A stretch of DNA of 64,000 nucleotides from Panaeolus papilionaceus (lineage: Eukaryota; Basidiomycota; Agaricomycetes; Agaricales), in the NCBI GenBank assembly GCA_015501605.1, contig JADNRZ010000006.1, forward strand, positions 1,550,001 to 1,614,000, in the 5' to 3' direction. Below the pieces are notes generated by a model. That model was not told where the DNA came from, searched no databases, and saw only the letters and a program-made list of their open reading frames with translations. Below, in pieces: positions 11,685 through 22,959 of the stretch; positions within the stretch are counted from its first letter, which is position 1; each line of letters begins with the position of its first letter. The position numbers and the translations under genes were made by a program.

Positions 11685-13526
11685 CTATTTCCAAATCAAG
11701 ACCCCGAATTGGGACGAGCCCTCTTTAGCGCGCCGGCAAAGCGCGTCTTGCAGCATAGCAAAATTCTCCAGACTGTCCTGCTGCTGCAAGGTGACAAACT
11801 GCAAAGCAGGCGCAGGTTGAGGCATATGGCCGTATAAGTGGTATTGGCGACAAAATAGGTGGGTCGGTGAACCAATTTTGTGCCGAAACTCCTCGTCATC
11901 TCCGTCGTTGCGGTAAAGTGCACGCGAAAACTGTTCCACATTGTGTGTGAGTTTTGGCGCTCCTGAAGCTAAACTCCCGCTGAAGAAATTGTTTTCTCCT
12001 CCAGGAAGATGGAAGAACTGGATCTCCTCCAAATTCTCCAGCGAGCAGAGAACACGCCTCCAGGTCTCGGTGGGCATAGTGATGCTCTGGCATCGCAGTT
12101 GCCGCAAACCTGCTAGATCAAACGTATCAAACGCCTGAAGTGCGAGCAGGGTTGAAGTGTCGCAGGTAGCGTTGTGAACTGCTCCACGGGGTTTAACCCA
12201 CTCAAACGACAAACTGAAGTCCAAAGGGCAGTCATCGCCGCTCCCAAGCCATCTAATGTGAGAATTGACATTAATTGATGATGCAAGACCAAGCTCGAAT
12301 CTCGACCGCTGCCAACTTGTAGAGTAGTCCAGGGACAACGCGCTGATATCGGTTTTTTCGTTCCTGCCGGTGGTAGTGAATGGCCAGCGTCCACTAAAAA
12401 CGGCGTTTTCTCGGCGTATTCCCTCAAATGAGGCTGTCCAACCTGAACGAGAGAGGAGCTCTGGGATGCGAGTCATGATGCGGGAAAAGGAGTTATGACA
12501 GTGCTCTTTGCCCCTTGGGTCGTCTGCGCTGCTGATTGCAATCTGGATCTTCGTTTTTGGTGTGGTCGAAATGCTGTTGATGAACAATAGGATTTGGTCC
12601 ATATTAGTGGAAGACTCGTTGACATATAGGGTCTGGAGCATCGGAAGGTTAACCAGGGCTGGGACCGGAACGTCGGAATGGTTGGCGTCTAAAAATAATT
12701 CTTTTGAGAGTAGGATAGCAGGGAGAGCCCGTACTAGGGTTAAAGAGGTCAAAGTCTCTGACATCGCTGCTAGTGCATGCAGTAGCGTAGATGGTGATGG
12801 AAGGGTGGCGGTTGGGTTATTGATGGTGAGGTGCGTCAGACGACTAAAGAACTTCGCGTCCCATTGCACAGCGCATTTCGTCAGCTCTAGGTGCTGGAGA
12901 AGGGGGGCATCAAGGGAAGCATCGCAAAGGACAAAGGGGCTGGTCAATCGACCTCGAGTAGAAATGGCAAGTTTGCGAAGCGAAGAGAACCGTCGGGAAA
13001 ATTTAAAACATGAAATGTCCGCGTCAGCCTCCGAGGAAGGGAGGGAAGGGAAGACCGCGCGCAGACATGCAGAGTCCACATTAGTCAACTCCAACGTCTC
13101 AAGGCGCTGCAACACGTCTTCGTCAAGCACACTTTGCATGTTGCGCACGAAATTGTATCCGTCATAATTCGCCGAGATGGACAGGTTGGCTGAACGTGAA
13201 CGTCGGACCATCTCCGGAAGCCAACGATGCCCAACGCAAGTCACAGAAATCGAAGCCCATAGATAGGGCATGGAGAGCGCGAGCTCGCGCCATAGGCTGC
13301 AGACATGGGAAACGCAGTGTATCCATGACAAACGCGCAGCACCACCACACTCTGAAACAGAAATGTCGCGAACGTAGTAGAAGATGAGGCCAAGCAGCTC
13401 GCTGGGAAGCTTTGAGATGGTGGTGCGTCTGTTGCGTAGTTGGTGGAAGAGGACGATGGTGTGCCGGAGTTCTTCCACTTTGCTGTCGATACGCAGGCGA
13501 ACGTCGGCATCGTGACATACCGCCAT
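11685..13526 (-). CDS. F-box/LRR-like protein
   Basis: The product is 613 aa from one exon. The start is the first in-frame ATG of the long open frame (MAVCHDADVRL). An N-terminal helix (RIDSKVEELRHTIV) leads into the F-box ISKLPSELLGLIFYYV at about residues 42-57, the standard Agaricomycete layout. Behind it lie irregular leucine-rich strands such as LEHLELTKC-type blocks (RLETLELTNV, LQHLELTKC, LTHLTINNP). F-box proteins recruit substrates to SCF ubiquitin ligases via Skp1; the target cannot be told. An upstream ATG (near 13640) could add a spliced leader exon. It is convergent with member A upstream. Confidence 0.8.
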   Translation of the reverse strand: MAVCHDADVRLRIDSKVEELRHTIVLFHQLRNRRTTISKLPSELLGLIFYYVRDISVSECGGAARLSWIHCVSHVCSLWRELALSMPYLWASISVTCVGHRWLPEMVRRSRSANLSISANYDGYNFVRNMQSVLDEDVLQRLETLELTNVDSACLRAVFPSLPSSEADADISCFKFSRRFSSLRKLAISTRGRLTSPFVLCDASLDAPLLQHLELTKCAVQWDAKFFSRLTHLTINNPTATLPSPSTLLHALAAMSETLTSLTLVRALPAILLSKELFLDANHSDVPVPALVNLPMLQTLYVNESSTNMDQILLFINSISTTPKTKIQIAISSADDPRGKEHCHNSFSRIMTRIPELLSRSGWTASFEGIRRENAVFSGRWPFTTTGRNEKTDISALSLDYSTSWQRSRFELGLASSINVNSHIRWLGSGDDCPLDFSLSFEWVKPRGAVHNATCDTSTLLALQAFDTFDLAGLRQLRCQSITMPTETWRRVLCSLENLEEIQFFHLPGGENNFFSGSLASGAPKLTHNVEQFSRALYRNDGDDEEFRHKIGSPTHLFCRQYHLYGHMPQPAPALQFVTLQQQDSLENFAMLQDALCRRAKEGSSQFGVLIWK

Positions 13527-14599
13527 CGATTGTACATCCAATTCAAATCTCTTTACCACTGCAACATCGAAGTGAGTTTTTGGACAATACCATTGAGCGT
13601 AAGAAGGGCGTACGCTGCAGGAATGAATCCATGGCTGACAGAAATGGCGAGAGGAAACAAGTAGGGTAGATTGGGGGGGTGAAAGAGTGAAATAAAGTAT
13701 AGTGTCGGACCACTGAAGTGGGTTGATCAAGTACTGCTTCGCGAGACCTTGAGGTAAGATTTTGGGAAAAAACCACACAGGGCTGCGTTGTCGTCATCAG
13801 TCCAGCAGACCACAACAGGCTAATATCCGCCAATCGGAAAGTACTCGTTCAGCAAAGCCACGCTACCCAAGGATCGAAGATACGTACCAATATAAAGTTC
13901 GTCGTGCATTATGGATCGTGATTGAGCACGAGCGAATGAAGAATTGCGCGCATTGACGCGAAGAGGTAATTTTAGGACAAGCTGGGATAATAAAAATAGC
14001 TCCAGTCGGACCGATAGTCTTCCTAATACCGAACTATGTTCAGCGATGACAGGGAAACTCGTTCATGGACCTGCTGATGTGGCACGACGCATAGTTGGAC
14101 AATAGTGCTTCATTACGATCCTGACACATTGATAGCATTCCTTTCTTTGAATACTCCAAGAACTGCGGGGCGTTAACGGAAATAAGAGGAAAGAGCGTGC
14201 ATACCACTCATGACTGAATCCTCCATTCCACGTTTCGGAAAACGCAGTTTAACCATCAATTGAGACTTGACAATAGCAACTCCAAATCCAGGCAGTGCGT
14301 GGAGAGAGCTCTCCGTGAACGGAAAGTATAAACGCTGCTCGCATTGACAGGACGACAGCCACGACGAAATGTAGTCACGAAACATCTGAATCTTGGATTT
14401 AGGGCGCTGCGATATGTGCAGTGAGATGATTGATGGATTATCCTAAATCGTAACACAGTGCAAAAACATCACAAATGTAAACTTGAAGAGGCAAGCTTCA
14501 CTATCAATTCAATTGGCTGTCAGAACAAGAAATGATCTAGATATGGGGAATGTCTCTTACATGCACCAAGACAACACGACATCCTAACATGTACAGTTA
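13527..14599. other. intergenic, no gene recognised
   Basis: This lies upstream of the F-box gene and downstream of the disordered-protein gene. A 70-codon frame on the minus strand (14173-14385) has no recognisable features. I do not call it a gene. Confidence 0.5.
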
Positions 14600-16165
14600 T
14601 CATCGTATATGCAAACTGGATTCATCCCCCGCCGATGACCACTCTAAATCCAAAAAATTATCCCTGTTATCAGATAGGAACGATTCTCTACGCGAATGAG
14701 AAGAAATGGTTCGTGAATAAACGCTTTCGTGAAGATCGAGGAAGTCGGCATCGCTGTCGTCAAGTAAGGTTTCGATAATTAGTGGTTTCCTGAGTCGTTC
14801 TTCTGTCGCTGAACCGACTTGGGGTAAATTAGGTTGCTCCGACGCCCCTAGGTTGTTTTGTGAAGTAGAAACATTCTTAATTGACTCCAATGAAGAGACA
14901 CTACGAGGAAGCCGCAAGGGAACGCTAGGCCGATGATGGCTTCTTCTAGATCTTGGTTGCCTTTTTGAGGATGTCGAGGATGGGCACGATGACCGGCGGT
15001 GAGGTGGGGCGAGCTGCAAGTTGATAGAGATAGGATTGGCGAGGACAAATTCCTCTAGTGTGTGTTCCAGGACAACGACATCGTCCCATTCGCCGTCTGC
15101 TTCGACTTCGTCTACCACGGCAGCAGAAGTGAACCCAACAAGAGCATAAGGGTGAGATGATGAAGGGGTGATAGCCTCTTCTGGTTCAGTGGATGAATCG
15201 TCCCCAGTCATTGAAGAAAGGTCTTCGTCGAATTCTAACAGAATTTCAGGACCAAACGCCAGAACTTGTGGATCGAAGTCGTCATAGTCGTACTCCAAAG
15301 ATGAGTCCAAGGACAAGCTGTCTATTAGACTTTGCCGGTGAGACTCTTGGTCCAATATATCAACGGTATCCCTTTGTAGATGTGGCGGAAATGGTGGCGG
15401 AGGCGGTCTTCGTTCTGGGGGCTCAATTGGTTCAGGTTCGAATTTAGGTTTCTTCTTCCGAAAAAAGATGGTCGGTGAAGATGAGTGATTATCACATTTA
15501 GAAAGAATGAGGGAAGGGAGTGATGATAAGTGGAAAGGCTTTGGTGTTGAAGGTGCCCAGGTGTTTCGCCGTGAAAGGTCTGCAGATTTCTCCCCGAATT
15601 CTTCGTTGTCGCTGTGCTTTGGTCTTCTTTTTTCTGAATTTGTTACCTTTGGACGCAGGGGCCGAGTATAGAACGGCAGGGATGGTCCAGAACCGCCTTT
15701 ACGAGATTTGTCGGGGGATGAAGGGGATTTATCTGACGGGAGTGCCCATCCGAAGATTCTCCTGCGTGATAGCTTGCTTTTACTATCAGGACGTGCTTTC
15801 ACGCCCACGTTTTCCGAGAAGTTCGCACTGTCGTCGTCTAAAGCCGGGAAATGGTGTAGTTCTGAAGGATGAACAAAACTCAAGGTTTCATCGTCTTCCT
15901 TCACCTGAGGGGCCCTTAGAATTCCAGATTCGGATTCGGCATCCGTTTCTAGTAACGATTGAGATTCTGTTCGTCGGGGTGACCTGTATGTTAAGATTAT
16001 AGGTTCTGTTCTGAAGGGTGGTAGAGTGTGTAATTGGCTCGTTGACGCAGATTGTGGGGAAGAGAGGGGCCATGATTGTTGATTGACATGATTAGCTCGA
16101 GGATGAGATGATGAAGCGGCAGCAAATTCGATAAGTATCGGTCTTGAGGAGGAGGCAAAGGTCAT
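14600..16165 (-). CDS. large Ser/Pro-rich disordered protein
   Basis: The product is 521 aa from a single open frame. The start is the first ATG in frame, at 16165 (MTFASSSRPILIEF). The protein is dominated by Ser, Pro, Asp/Glu and short basic patches (RRRIFGW, FRKKKPKFEPEP, RRSSCPSS), with a Pro run EPPERRPPPPPFPP in the middle. Several acidic motifs follow (EYDYDDFDP, LLDDSDADFLDL). No folded domain, signal peptide or membrane span is apparent. The pattern of basic-Ser motifs would suit a phosphorylated scaffold or regulatory protein, but no function can be assigned. The length and absence of stops argue that it is real. Confidence 0.7.
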   Translation of the reverse strand: MTFASSSRPILIEFAAASSSHPRANHVNQQSWPLSSPQSASTSQLHTLPPFRTEPIILTYRSPRRTESQSLLETDAESESGILRAPQVKEDDETLSFVHPSELHHFPALDDDSANFSENVGVKARPDSKSKLSRRRIFGWALPSDKSPSSPDKSRKGGSGPSLPFYTRPLRPKVTNSEKRRPKHSDNEEFGEKSADLSRRNTWAPSTPKPFHLSSLPSLILSKCDNHSSSPTIFFRKKKPKFEPEPIEPPERRPPPPPFPPHLQRDTVDILDQESHRQSLIDSLSLDSSLEYDYDDFDPQVLAFGPEILLEFDEDLSSMTGDDSSTEPEEAITPSSSHPYALVGFTSAAVVDEVEADGEWDDVVVLEHTLEEFVLANPISINLQLAPPHRRSSCPSSTSSKRQPRSRRSHHRPSVPLRLPRSVSSLESIKNVSTSQNNLGASEQPNLPQVGSATEERLRKPLIIETLLDDSDADFLDLHESVYSRTISSHSRRESFLSDNRDNFLDLEWSSAGDESSLHIR

Positions 16166-16935
16166 GGTGCACTTTGGCAGGAAGAGAAGGGCGTTGCTTG
16201 TTGGTAACGCTATGGCTGGTGACTTGGATTGATCCTCAACGTGAGTGAGTTCATAGACCAAAATAGATGATGGATGGGCACAGAGATCATCCTTGTGGGT
16301 CACTTAAACCCCGTGGGTCATGACCATGATTGGAAGAAAGCAATATACAAAGGGCTGCCGGATGGAGTGAATAGAAATACTCCGATATGAACGTTCAAAT
16401 GAAAAAACTATATGATGCGAACTTGAATGTGTTACGCGGTGTTCTATTTTCTCTCCAACACCTATGAATATACCTGCATAAATAACAAGGCATTCATGGT
16501 TAGGCTTCTCGTACGCTTTGACAGGAATGCACTCACCCACGCCCTTCTGTCCATCCTTTGTACCCAATGTGGCAGAGTGTTCTGGTTGCACCTCTATCCC
16601 TGCTCGAGTCGTTTCAAAAAATTCCATCGGAGTTGTAGTTGCAAATTCAGATCACCAACGCTTAAGAGAATCTGATGATTTATTGGTACCTCATGTTCAG
16701 TGTAGTCAGGTCAAGAGGGATAAGCAACGGGGGTATTGAAATCGCCGCTTGGGACTTGGCTACCACGACCCGCCGAGTTATTTACTCCGAAAGTCATTGA
16801 CAAACAAAGTACTCATTACCGGGTTGCCGGTTGTAATCTTCTTCTAGGTCTCCTGCTCATTGACAGTTGTCATTCTCATCAACGACAACAGTATTGAACG
16901 TGTTTCTGTCGTAAATATCGGGTACAACCTGAGCC
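16166..16935. other. divergent promoter region, no gene seen
   Basis: This separates the disordered-protein gene (-) from the J-domain gene (+) and should carry both promoters. No clear TATA box or coding ORF was seen. Confidence 0.5.
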
Positions 16936-17734
16936 ATGTCATTCAAGGCTCAGTCAAGCTTTTTTCTTGGTATTTCTCGCTGGACTTGTACCAGTTGTCA
17001 GCGTTCAACACGTTTTTCACGACAGGCACATACAGTCGCTGAACAACCCAAAGCATCAGTAAACCCATACCCGTTTCCTAGTCACCGAAATCCAACACCT
17101 CACCAAATATTTCATCTACCTCATAACGCTACCCAAAATGATGTAAAAGCTCGGTGTAAGTATCACCTAGTTTTAAAAGAAAACCTTTCAATTCATCTGG
17201 GCAGCTTTCTCTAGATTACGACCTTGTTAGAATTTATCATCCGGATAAGCTCGGACCCTCAGCCGATGCAGAAGCGGCTCATGCGCGTTTTCAGTCTATT
17301 TCTTTCGCCTATGATTCTCTTAGGGGGAAAACCCCGTTGCCAGGAGTTGCTGGCTCGACAACACCCAGCGCAACTAAAACTCCCTATCAAAAAACAACGG
17401 CTTATGCTCACCTACGCAAACGACAACAGGATCTTTATAGTAGCGGTGCAGCTGATGAGAGCTGGAAGGATAGGCTAATTCTCGCGGGGGTGGTTCTGGT
17501 GAGTTTTATTTTTATTCCTATCTTAACCGTGGAATAATTCAATTTTGTTGTTGCAAGACTGTCGTCATTGTCATGGCACAAACGGCAATAACCAGACGAG
17601 GTGTTCTCAAAGAGGCCATGGTTAATAGTCGGCAACTGGCTGACGATGAACGACAGCGAAAACTACGAGTAGAAGAAGCCTTGTTATCTTTGGACTCTTC
17701 CCATGCGCACCCGCGTCCTAATGACAAATTGTAG
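16936..17734 (+). CDS. J-domain (DnaJ-type) protein, probably mitochondrial or membrane-anchored
   Basis: Exons are 16936..17155, 17215..17498 and 17558..17734, giving 226 aa, with junctions in phase. The N-terminus (MSFKAQSSFFLGISRW, basic/Ser-rich, no acids) looks like a mitochondrial presequence. The J domain runs from about residue 53 to 115: NPYPFPSHRNPTPHQIFHL, helix II, the invariant HPDK in RIYHPDKLGPS, then FAYDSLRGK. A hydrophobic span (LILAGVVLTVVIVMAQ) follows near residues 163-178. The HPD motif stimulates Hsp70 ATPase activity; the client and Hsp70 partner are unknown. The overall plan of presequence, J domain, linker and one membrane span resembles small fungal organellar J proteins. 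Confidence 0.8.
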
Positions 17735-17740
17735 CAATCG

Positions 17741-17758
17741 TATTATTATTATTATTAA
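17741..17758. repeat. short (ATT)n microsatellite
   Basis: There are about six ATT units just 3' of the J-domain stop codon. Confidence 0.8.
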
Positions 17759-17810
17759 TGGCTATACACCCCTATGCTAGGACTCGAGTTCCATGAGTTT
17801 ATGAGCTTAC

Positions 17811-18105
17811 CTGTAGCATGTCCCGCAGTTGAGCGGGTATTGACATATCCTCAGTCGAGCACTGTATTCTGTGAAAATAGCTGCTTGTGAAATGAATCGC
17901 CGAAGGAGAATCAAAGCTTTCACCAATGAGGGCAAGAAGATAACGGAGTGATCTAAGATTGATTTTATCCAATGTTATCCAACATTGAGTCGATCTAGCC
18001 CCCCATGGAACGCCGGTAGACGATGCCCACAATGAAGAGTTCCCCCATCAACCGGATTAGGGCATATCTTCTTCTCGCTTGTAACTTCACTTCTCGACAT
18101 GCAGC
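17811..18105 (-). pseudogene. decayed MIF4G (eIF4G middle domain) fragment
   Basis: Read on the minus strand, about 85 codons match the C-terminal half of the MIF4G domain encoded at 25068-27136. The matching blocks are YALIRLMGELF against LALVKFMGELF, and LRSLRYLLALIGESFD against IKSLCYLLSLIGARFD. The copy contains stop codons after the first block and a frame change before the second. It ends LRDMLQ at a GTAAGC donor, the same place where the intact gene has its last intron. It is therefore a remnant of a duplicated intron-containing gene rather than a retrocopy. Not expected to make a protein. Confidence 0.7.
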
Positions 18106-18261
18106 TGGTTCCGAAGCATCACCCACCCTCCCCACACTAGATACTCGCGCAGCGAAACCCTCTCCCACATGCGAAATAATTATCTCTTGAAGAATGCACT
18201 AGCTGAGTAATTACAAATGACAAAACACATGGAGACATACTACAGCTTTGGACCTGGGCTA

Positions 18262-20253
18262 TCACTTTGTAAGCATCTCCTGCAATTTCTGCAGCTGCCA
18301 GGTATCATGCTCTTTCAACATCATGCCACCAGGGGCAACACCTGTCGCATGTCTGTTGCTCACATTGAGCAACACAGGATAACGGCCTAAGTTCTCCTTG
18401 CCTGCCCAGTCAAAGTCAACAAGGAAGGCCCTCTTCGCCTCCTCAGAATACACAACATTGGTATCTCGCAGGTCTCCAAATACCCAGTCATTCTGATGAA
18501 GCCGTTCTACTGCACGTCGAACACCGTCCAAAATGATTTCCAATACTTCGCAGCTGATTTCCTGTTCTCGACGAAGCTTCCAGATGGAGTTGCCAGTCAC
18601 ACGGTCCATGACAACCATGTACAAGCCCCCTATGACACGCTCACAAAAATATAGCTTGGGCGCCAACCCAGCCTCTGCAAGAAGAATGTGAGCAGCCTTG
18701 CAGTATGTTGCTGTGAATTTCACAACCACTTCCTGGTTCCCGTCAACCAGAGTTGCTAGGTAAAGCACAGTCAATCTGTCCCCTAGCTTAGGAGCTGTCG
18801 AGTTGGCTTCCCCGTCTGGTGCCAGGAACTCCCTATAGAGCAATGCAGGTGGATCTGGTGCACCCTGTGTCACAGTTGGACTGGGAAAAAGAGCAGATAT
18901 GACCAGGCCTGGTGCTGGTGCTGGTCTGGTGGGGTAATGTTCATCAAGCTTCCGTAGCGCTTGAGATACAGTCGTGAATGCCTTTGCCAGTAGAACAATC
19001 TGTTCAGATGCATGAAAGCCGCCAGAGAGGTCGATTGTGAACAATTTAGAGGTGTAAACAGCACCAATGAACACAGCAACTGAAATCTCCACACGATTTC
19101 CAGAGATGCCAAGAAGAATAACAGGGAAATTGCACTCCCCCATATATGGCTCCATCTGCCAAATTTGCGTCAATATACATGAATAAATATGGTCATGGTG
19201 GATATTTCAAGCTTACCTCTTTGCGAGTCAATAGCATGCTGTAATCTAACAGCGCTTGCAATGTTGCATCACCGCTAAGACCCAGATTGTTCTTGAGTTC
19301 AAGAATGGCAGTGACAAAGCTCTCATGCCACCAGGTTGTGTTGGGGATAATCCTTCGATCGTCAGGCAAGTTAATGAGCTTCCGCCACTCGCCAACAGAC
19401 ATCAGCGCGTTCACTGGTTCCTTGAGGGCCTGCTCGCGAAGATCCTCGTCCCCGTAAAAAGGGATCGCAGCCAGAAAAAACCTACTTGCCGCCGAGAGAG
19501 CCTTGTCAGTGGGAGAAACTTGGCTGAGATGAGCGAGGTCATGTTCCAAGGACGCGAAAATTGGGCTGAAGAGCGCAACCGGAAGATGGTTAATGAAAAT
19601 CGAACGATTTTCCTGGCTCAGTGCGGTGCGTATTTTGGAAGCGTCATTTACAACGGCAGAAGGTGCAGGGAGCTTCTTAAGCTCGTCGGTATTTTTGATG
19701 ACATCTAAGCACGACTAGGTATTAAGGAAACGAATTCATAAGAAAACGGGATGGCAAACATACCACGAATAACGTGTTTCTTGAACAACAAGTATGGATC
19801 GCCATGCGTTTCCAAGAGTTCGTGAACTGGCTAACGATTAGCAATTCAAAACTGGTTGCTTCTGTGACTATATATACCTTCGGCGCAAGCAACCAATATA
19901 TGACAAATGTCCTCGTTGGGTTGACCAGGGAAGTAGCTGCTGACACGTTTGCGAATGATCAGTTTATCGCCAGGTTGCCGTTGATGCAGATCGTGCAACG
20001 CCAGCCGCCGGAGATCTTCATCTATAGTTTCAAGAGGAATCTCGGACTATCCAAGATAAATCAGTTGTACACCACAGGGCATTTATTTGCAATGCACTTC
20101 AAACTTATACAGGAATAGATCGTCCTTCTTCCCCTTCTTCAATTCCTCCTTGATATCTTGCAGCAAATCCGCGACAAATTGTTGCGCATCTATTTTGACA
20201 GGAAAACAGGAAAGTAGAGTCCCAGGATAGACACACCAGAGGCGTAACAGCAT
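18262..20253 (-). CDS. Crinkler (CRN)-like protein with kinase-like C-terminus
   Basis: Minus-strand exons are 20253..20098, 20046..19878, 19826..19764, 19704..19217 and 19155..18262, giving 589 aa with all phases consistent. The N-terminus reads MLLRLWCVYPG...CFPVKID, then an amphipathic helix, DDLFLYKFE, IPLETIDEDL and CHILVACAE. That is the order of elements in the CRN header (ubiquitin-like fold). ELLETHGDPYLLF follows. The middle (about 130-340) is alpha/beta with PYMGECNFPVILLGIS; by family analogy it may be a restriction-endonuclease-like module. The C-terminus is kinase-like: VVVKFTATY near 435, GDLRDTNVVY near 519 (GDLR for HRD), FLVDFDWAGK near 538 (DFD for DFG). CRN proteins occur in oomycetes, chytrids and some other fungi as putative effectors or inter-genomic conflict proteins. 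There is no signal peptide. Confidence 0.75.
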
Positions 20254-21185
20254 ATTGGTAGAAAGTGAGTCACAATTCCCGCAACTTTAGTGAAGGGTTG
20301 TGTATTGGGCGGCCCCTTTGACATTTGCTTTTCGGCGTGTATCGGCATCCAAAATATCATGTGATTATGGCGTCATTGCTTCGGATCAGTTTCTGAGTGT
20401 TCACCCCCTGTTGTCTGTGGCGGGTTCTGATAATTGAGGGTTGGTCTCAGCTAGCAGTATTTTATACATATAGCAATTGGTGCCATAAGGTGTGTTTCGT
20501 CCACTTGTTTCTCTTGCGATGGAAGTATTTGCTAGTGGTGTTCCTGCCCATCTTTCTCTAGCTTGTGCGCCTGTAAATCCTCTTGTCTCGTTGTCGTTCG
20601 CTCGACGTTTCTCGCCCTCTCCTCTTGAACTTGGAAATCTTATCCCCCCTTGGATCGTATTCTGAGTCTGTTTGCTTTGAAGTCAGAGATGTTTGTGGTT
20701 CGACTTCTTGGGATGTTTTAGTTGGGGATGACCTTCGTGAACGTTGTGCATTTTTACCTGTAGATGTGAGCATCCCTTGGGCGTCTTCGTTGCTGATAGG
20801 TACATTTTGTTGTAAGTAACATAATGGTTCTACTCTAAACACGATATGATTACAAGCAACATAATTTGTATATGATATATGTGAAAGTAAGAGTGACCGA
20901 TGAGAAAAGTTGCGGGCTTTGCCATGCTCCGCGTGGCGTTACCTTCAATTATCAAACGGTGGATGACAAGAAGTGCAGGTTTGGGTAGTTCCATCACTCA
21001 TGATCACGTGTATTCCCTCTTTTCCTGCATGGCTTTGTGGTCGGTCCTCTCACCTCACTGCCCATGTCTGTTTTTAGGTATTGATCAGGGAACCTTCCCT
21101 TTCAACACCCTATCTTGTTGTCTGCGTGGAATACGATTTGAGAAAACTTCATTTATATCTAGTGTATCCACTTTTCCCCCGTGCC
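20254..21185. other. intergenic / repeat-like, no firm gene
   Basis: This holds the CRN promoter. A 94-codon minus-strand frame (20558-20842) is Ser/Arg/Lys-rich (SKFKRRGRETSSERQRDKR) and could be an exon of a repeat-associated gene like the one that follows. I cannot support it as a gene. Confidence 0.4.
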
Positions 21186-22530
21186 CTAGTCGGTTTCCAT
21201 TCCACCTTGCTTGAAAGGCCGGTCTCTGCGCCTTTCATCGTCGTCTTCATCATATACCAAGCGCTTGCGTTTGAGTGTCTTCTTCGGAGGGTTCATTACT
21301 TGTCTACCTATTTTGTCTCGGATCCATGACTTCTCTGCGTCCTGGTACAAGTTCATGTCAGAGGACAATTGTGGGACTATGGTAGTTCATCAACTCACCT
21401 CCCTTCTGACGATATGAGAGCTATTCCTCGCAATACGAGCCTCATTTGATACCTTTGTGGGCCGCCTGCCTTCGCGAGTGGATACCCCACCAGTGATATA
21501 GTGCGCCCTACCACATCGCCGATTTTGAATCTTTCTGGATTCTCCCTGGTGTAACTACGACGCCCTTAGAACTTTCTTCAAATGTCAATGGGCCCCATTA
21601 CTCACTGCGGTTTACTGTCCTCGTCGTAAATCTTTCGGAAATAGTTGACAACATTGTCCTCGGCATGTACCAAGTCTGGCCCCTTGGCATCTTCCAGAAA
21701 ATGGTTTGGATCGACGTCGTTTGCAAAGGGTATGTGCTTCTGGTTGGGAACCTGATTGCGATAAGTAAAGTGACGGCTGTGCATGTCTAACACTGTGTCT
21801 CCCTCCCACTGCGAGTGTTCCATCATTTCTAGCTCATCATGGCCACCATGTTGCCCATTGTTGTGCATTTCATCGTCTAGCGTCCTCTGAAGCTCCACCA
21901 CTTTCGCCCATACTATTTCATCAAACGCTTCCGTCCCAAATCCTGTCAACTTAATGTGCTGTCTCAAGCACGCCACTTGCATCTTCCTCAATGTCCGCTC
22001 GGGTTTTCCATTAGGACCTGACACTTTGAGGTTTTAACCGCTTACCTTTGTCCTTTAAAGGGAGGAAGATCCTTGCAACAAATGATCCCCACGAGCCTTA
22101 CACAGGCTTCTTCTCCCTGTCCATCGACAAACCTCCAACTGCGGGGATAGGACATACGCTTTGGTGAGTCTCCTGGACCTCGTTTGTGCGGTACTATTCT
22201 TACCTTGAAAACCAGTTATATAAGGGTTCATCGTTCTCCTGCGCTGCACGCGTCATATATTCCCTCAACTGACGACCTGTCCTCGTTCCCTTAGTCAGTA
22301 AACTCGTCTTGTAACAATGTGGTGACTTACGAGCACGTTCAACGCTATAAAACCTATCAATACCGCTATCCATTTCTCTGAGAAATCAAACACTAGTGGT
22401 CGGTGACTTCGTCCTATAAAAAGGCGCACAATGTCTTTTGAATTAATCTTGCAGGGCTCATCGTTCTGTCCTCGACCCCATCCGATCACCCTCTTCCTAA
22501 TCTTTGCGGAATATTGTTCATTTTGTTTCC
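21186..22530 (-). CDS. multi-exon repeat-associated protein of unknown function
   Basis: Several minus-strand exons can be followed, although I have not fixed every border. They read KDIVRLFIGRSHRPLVFDF (about 22430), QLREYMTRAAQENDEPLYNW (about 22260), GPNGKPERTLRKMQVACLRQ to DSKPQ (22020-21605), then ERFKIGDVVGRTISLVGYPL (about 21540-21420), and finally DAEKSWIRDKIGRQVM to a basic/acidic tail ending at 21186. From memory, proteins with these blocks (LRKMQVACLRQHI, HFTYRNQV, HAEDNVVNYF) recur in many copies in Agaricomycete genomes and travel with transposon-like sequence. That recollection is unchecked. No catalytic motif is visible. It is arranged divergently to the gene at 22960. Confidence 0.5.
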
Positions 22531-22959
22531 GACATACGGTTCTTCTATGAAGTTAATTTTCTATGCCAGACCTTTATCGTCCTGATTGTTCATCGGCTTC
22601 ATATACGCTCGTCGGAATAGTATCACCGCCTCTGTGATTATCTTTGTACACACTCTTCTTGAGTGTGCAAGATGTGGGTGATGCCTCCACGAAGTCACGT
22701 GTTTCTCCAGCACCTTTAATTTAACGCTGCCGTCTTTTGACTGTTTCCATCCAGGCTAGGAGAAGTTTTCATCTTCGCGCCGTTAAGATACCCTGGGTAT
22801 AAAAGATCGACTTAGTCTTTGTGTCAATCCGACCTTTGCTTTGTCCTCGTTCTTGTCTCTCCAATTGCTGCTACTCTCTTTTCTGGATCTTCGTCTTATC
22901 CCTCCCGCTATATATCCCTCAGTATTCAGTTCCCAGACTTGTGGCTCTCTATTCATGCA
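22531..22959. promoter_or_regulatory. divergent promoter interval with TATA box
   Basis: The region lies between two divergent genes. TATAAAAG at 22798-22805 is oriented for the + strand gene starting at 22960. Nothing else is recognisable. Confidence 0.45.

Noticed and set aside
13543..13778. N-terminal extension of the F-box protein upstream of 13526
   Set aside because: The open frame has no ATG there; a spliced leader from an ATG near 13640 is possible but unsupported.
14173..14456. Minus-strand frames of 66-70 codons between the F-box gene and the disordered protein gene
   Set aside because: No recognisable domain, start context or splice partners; length is near chance.
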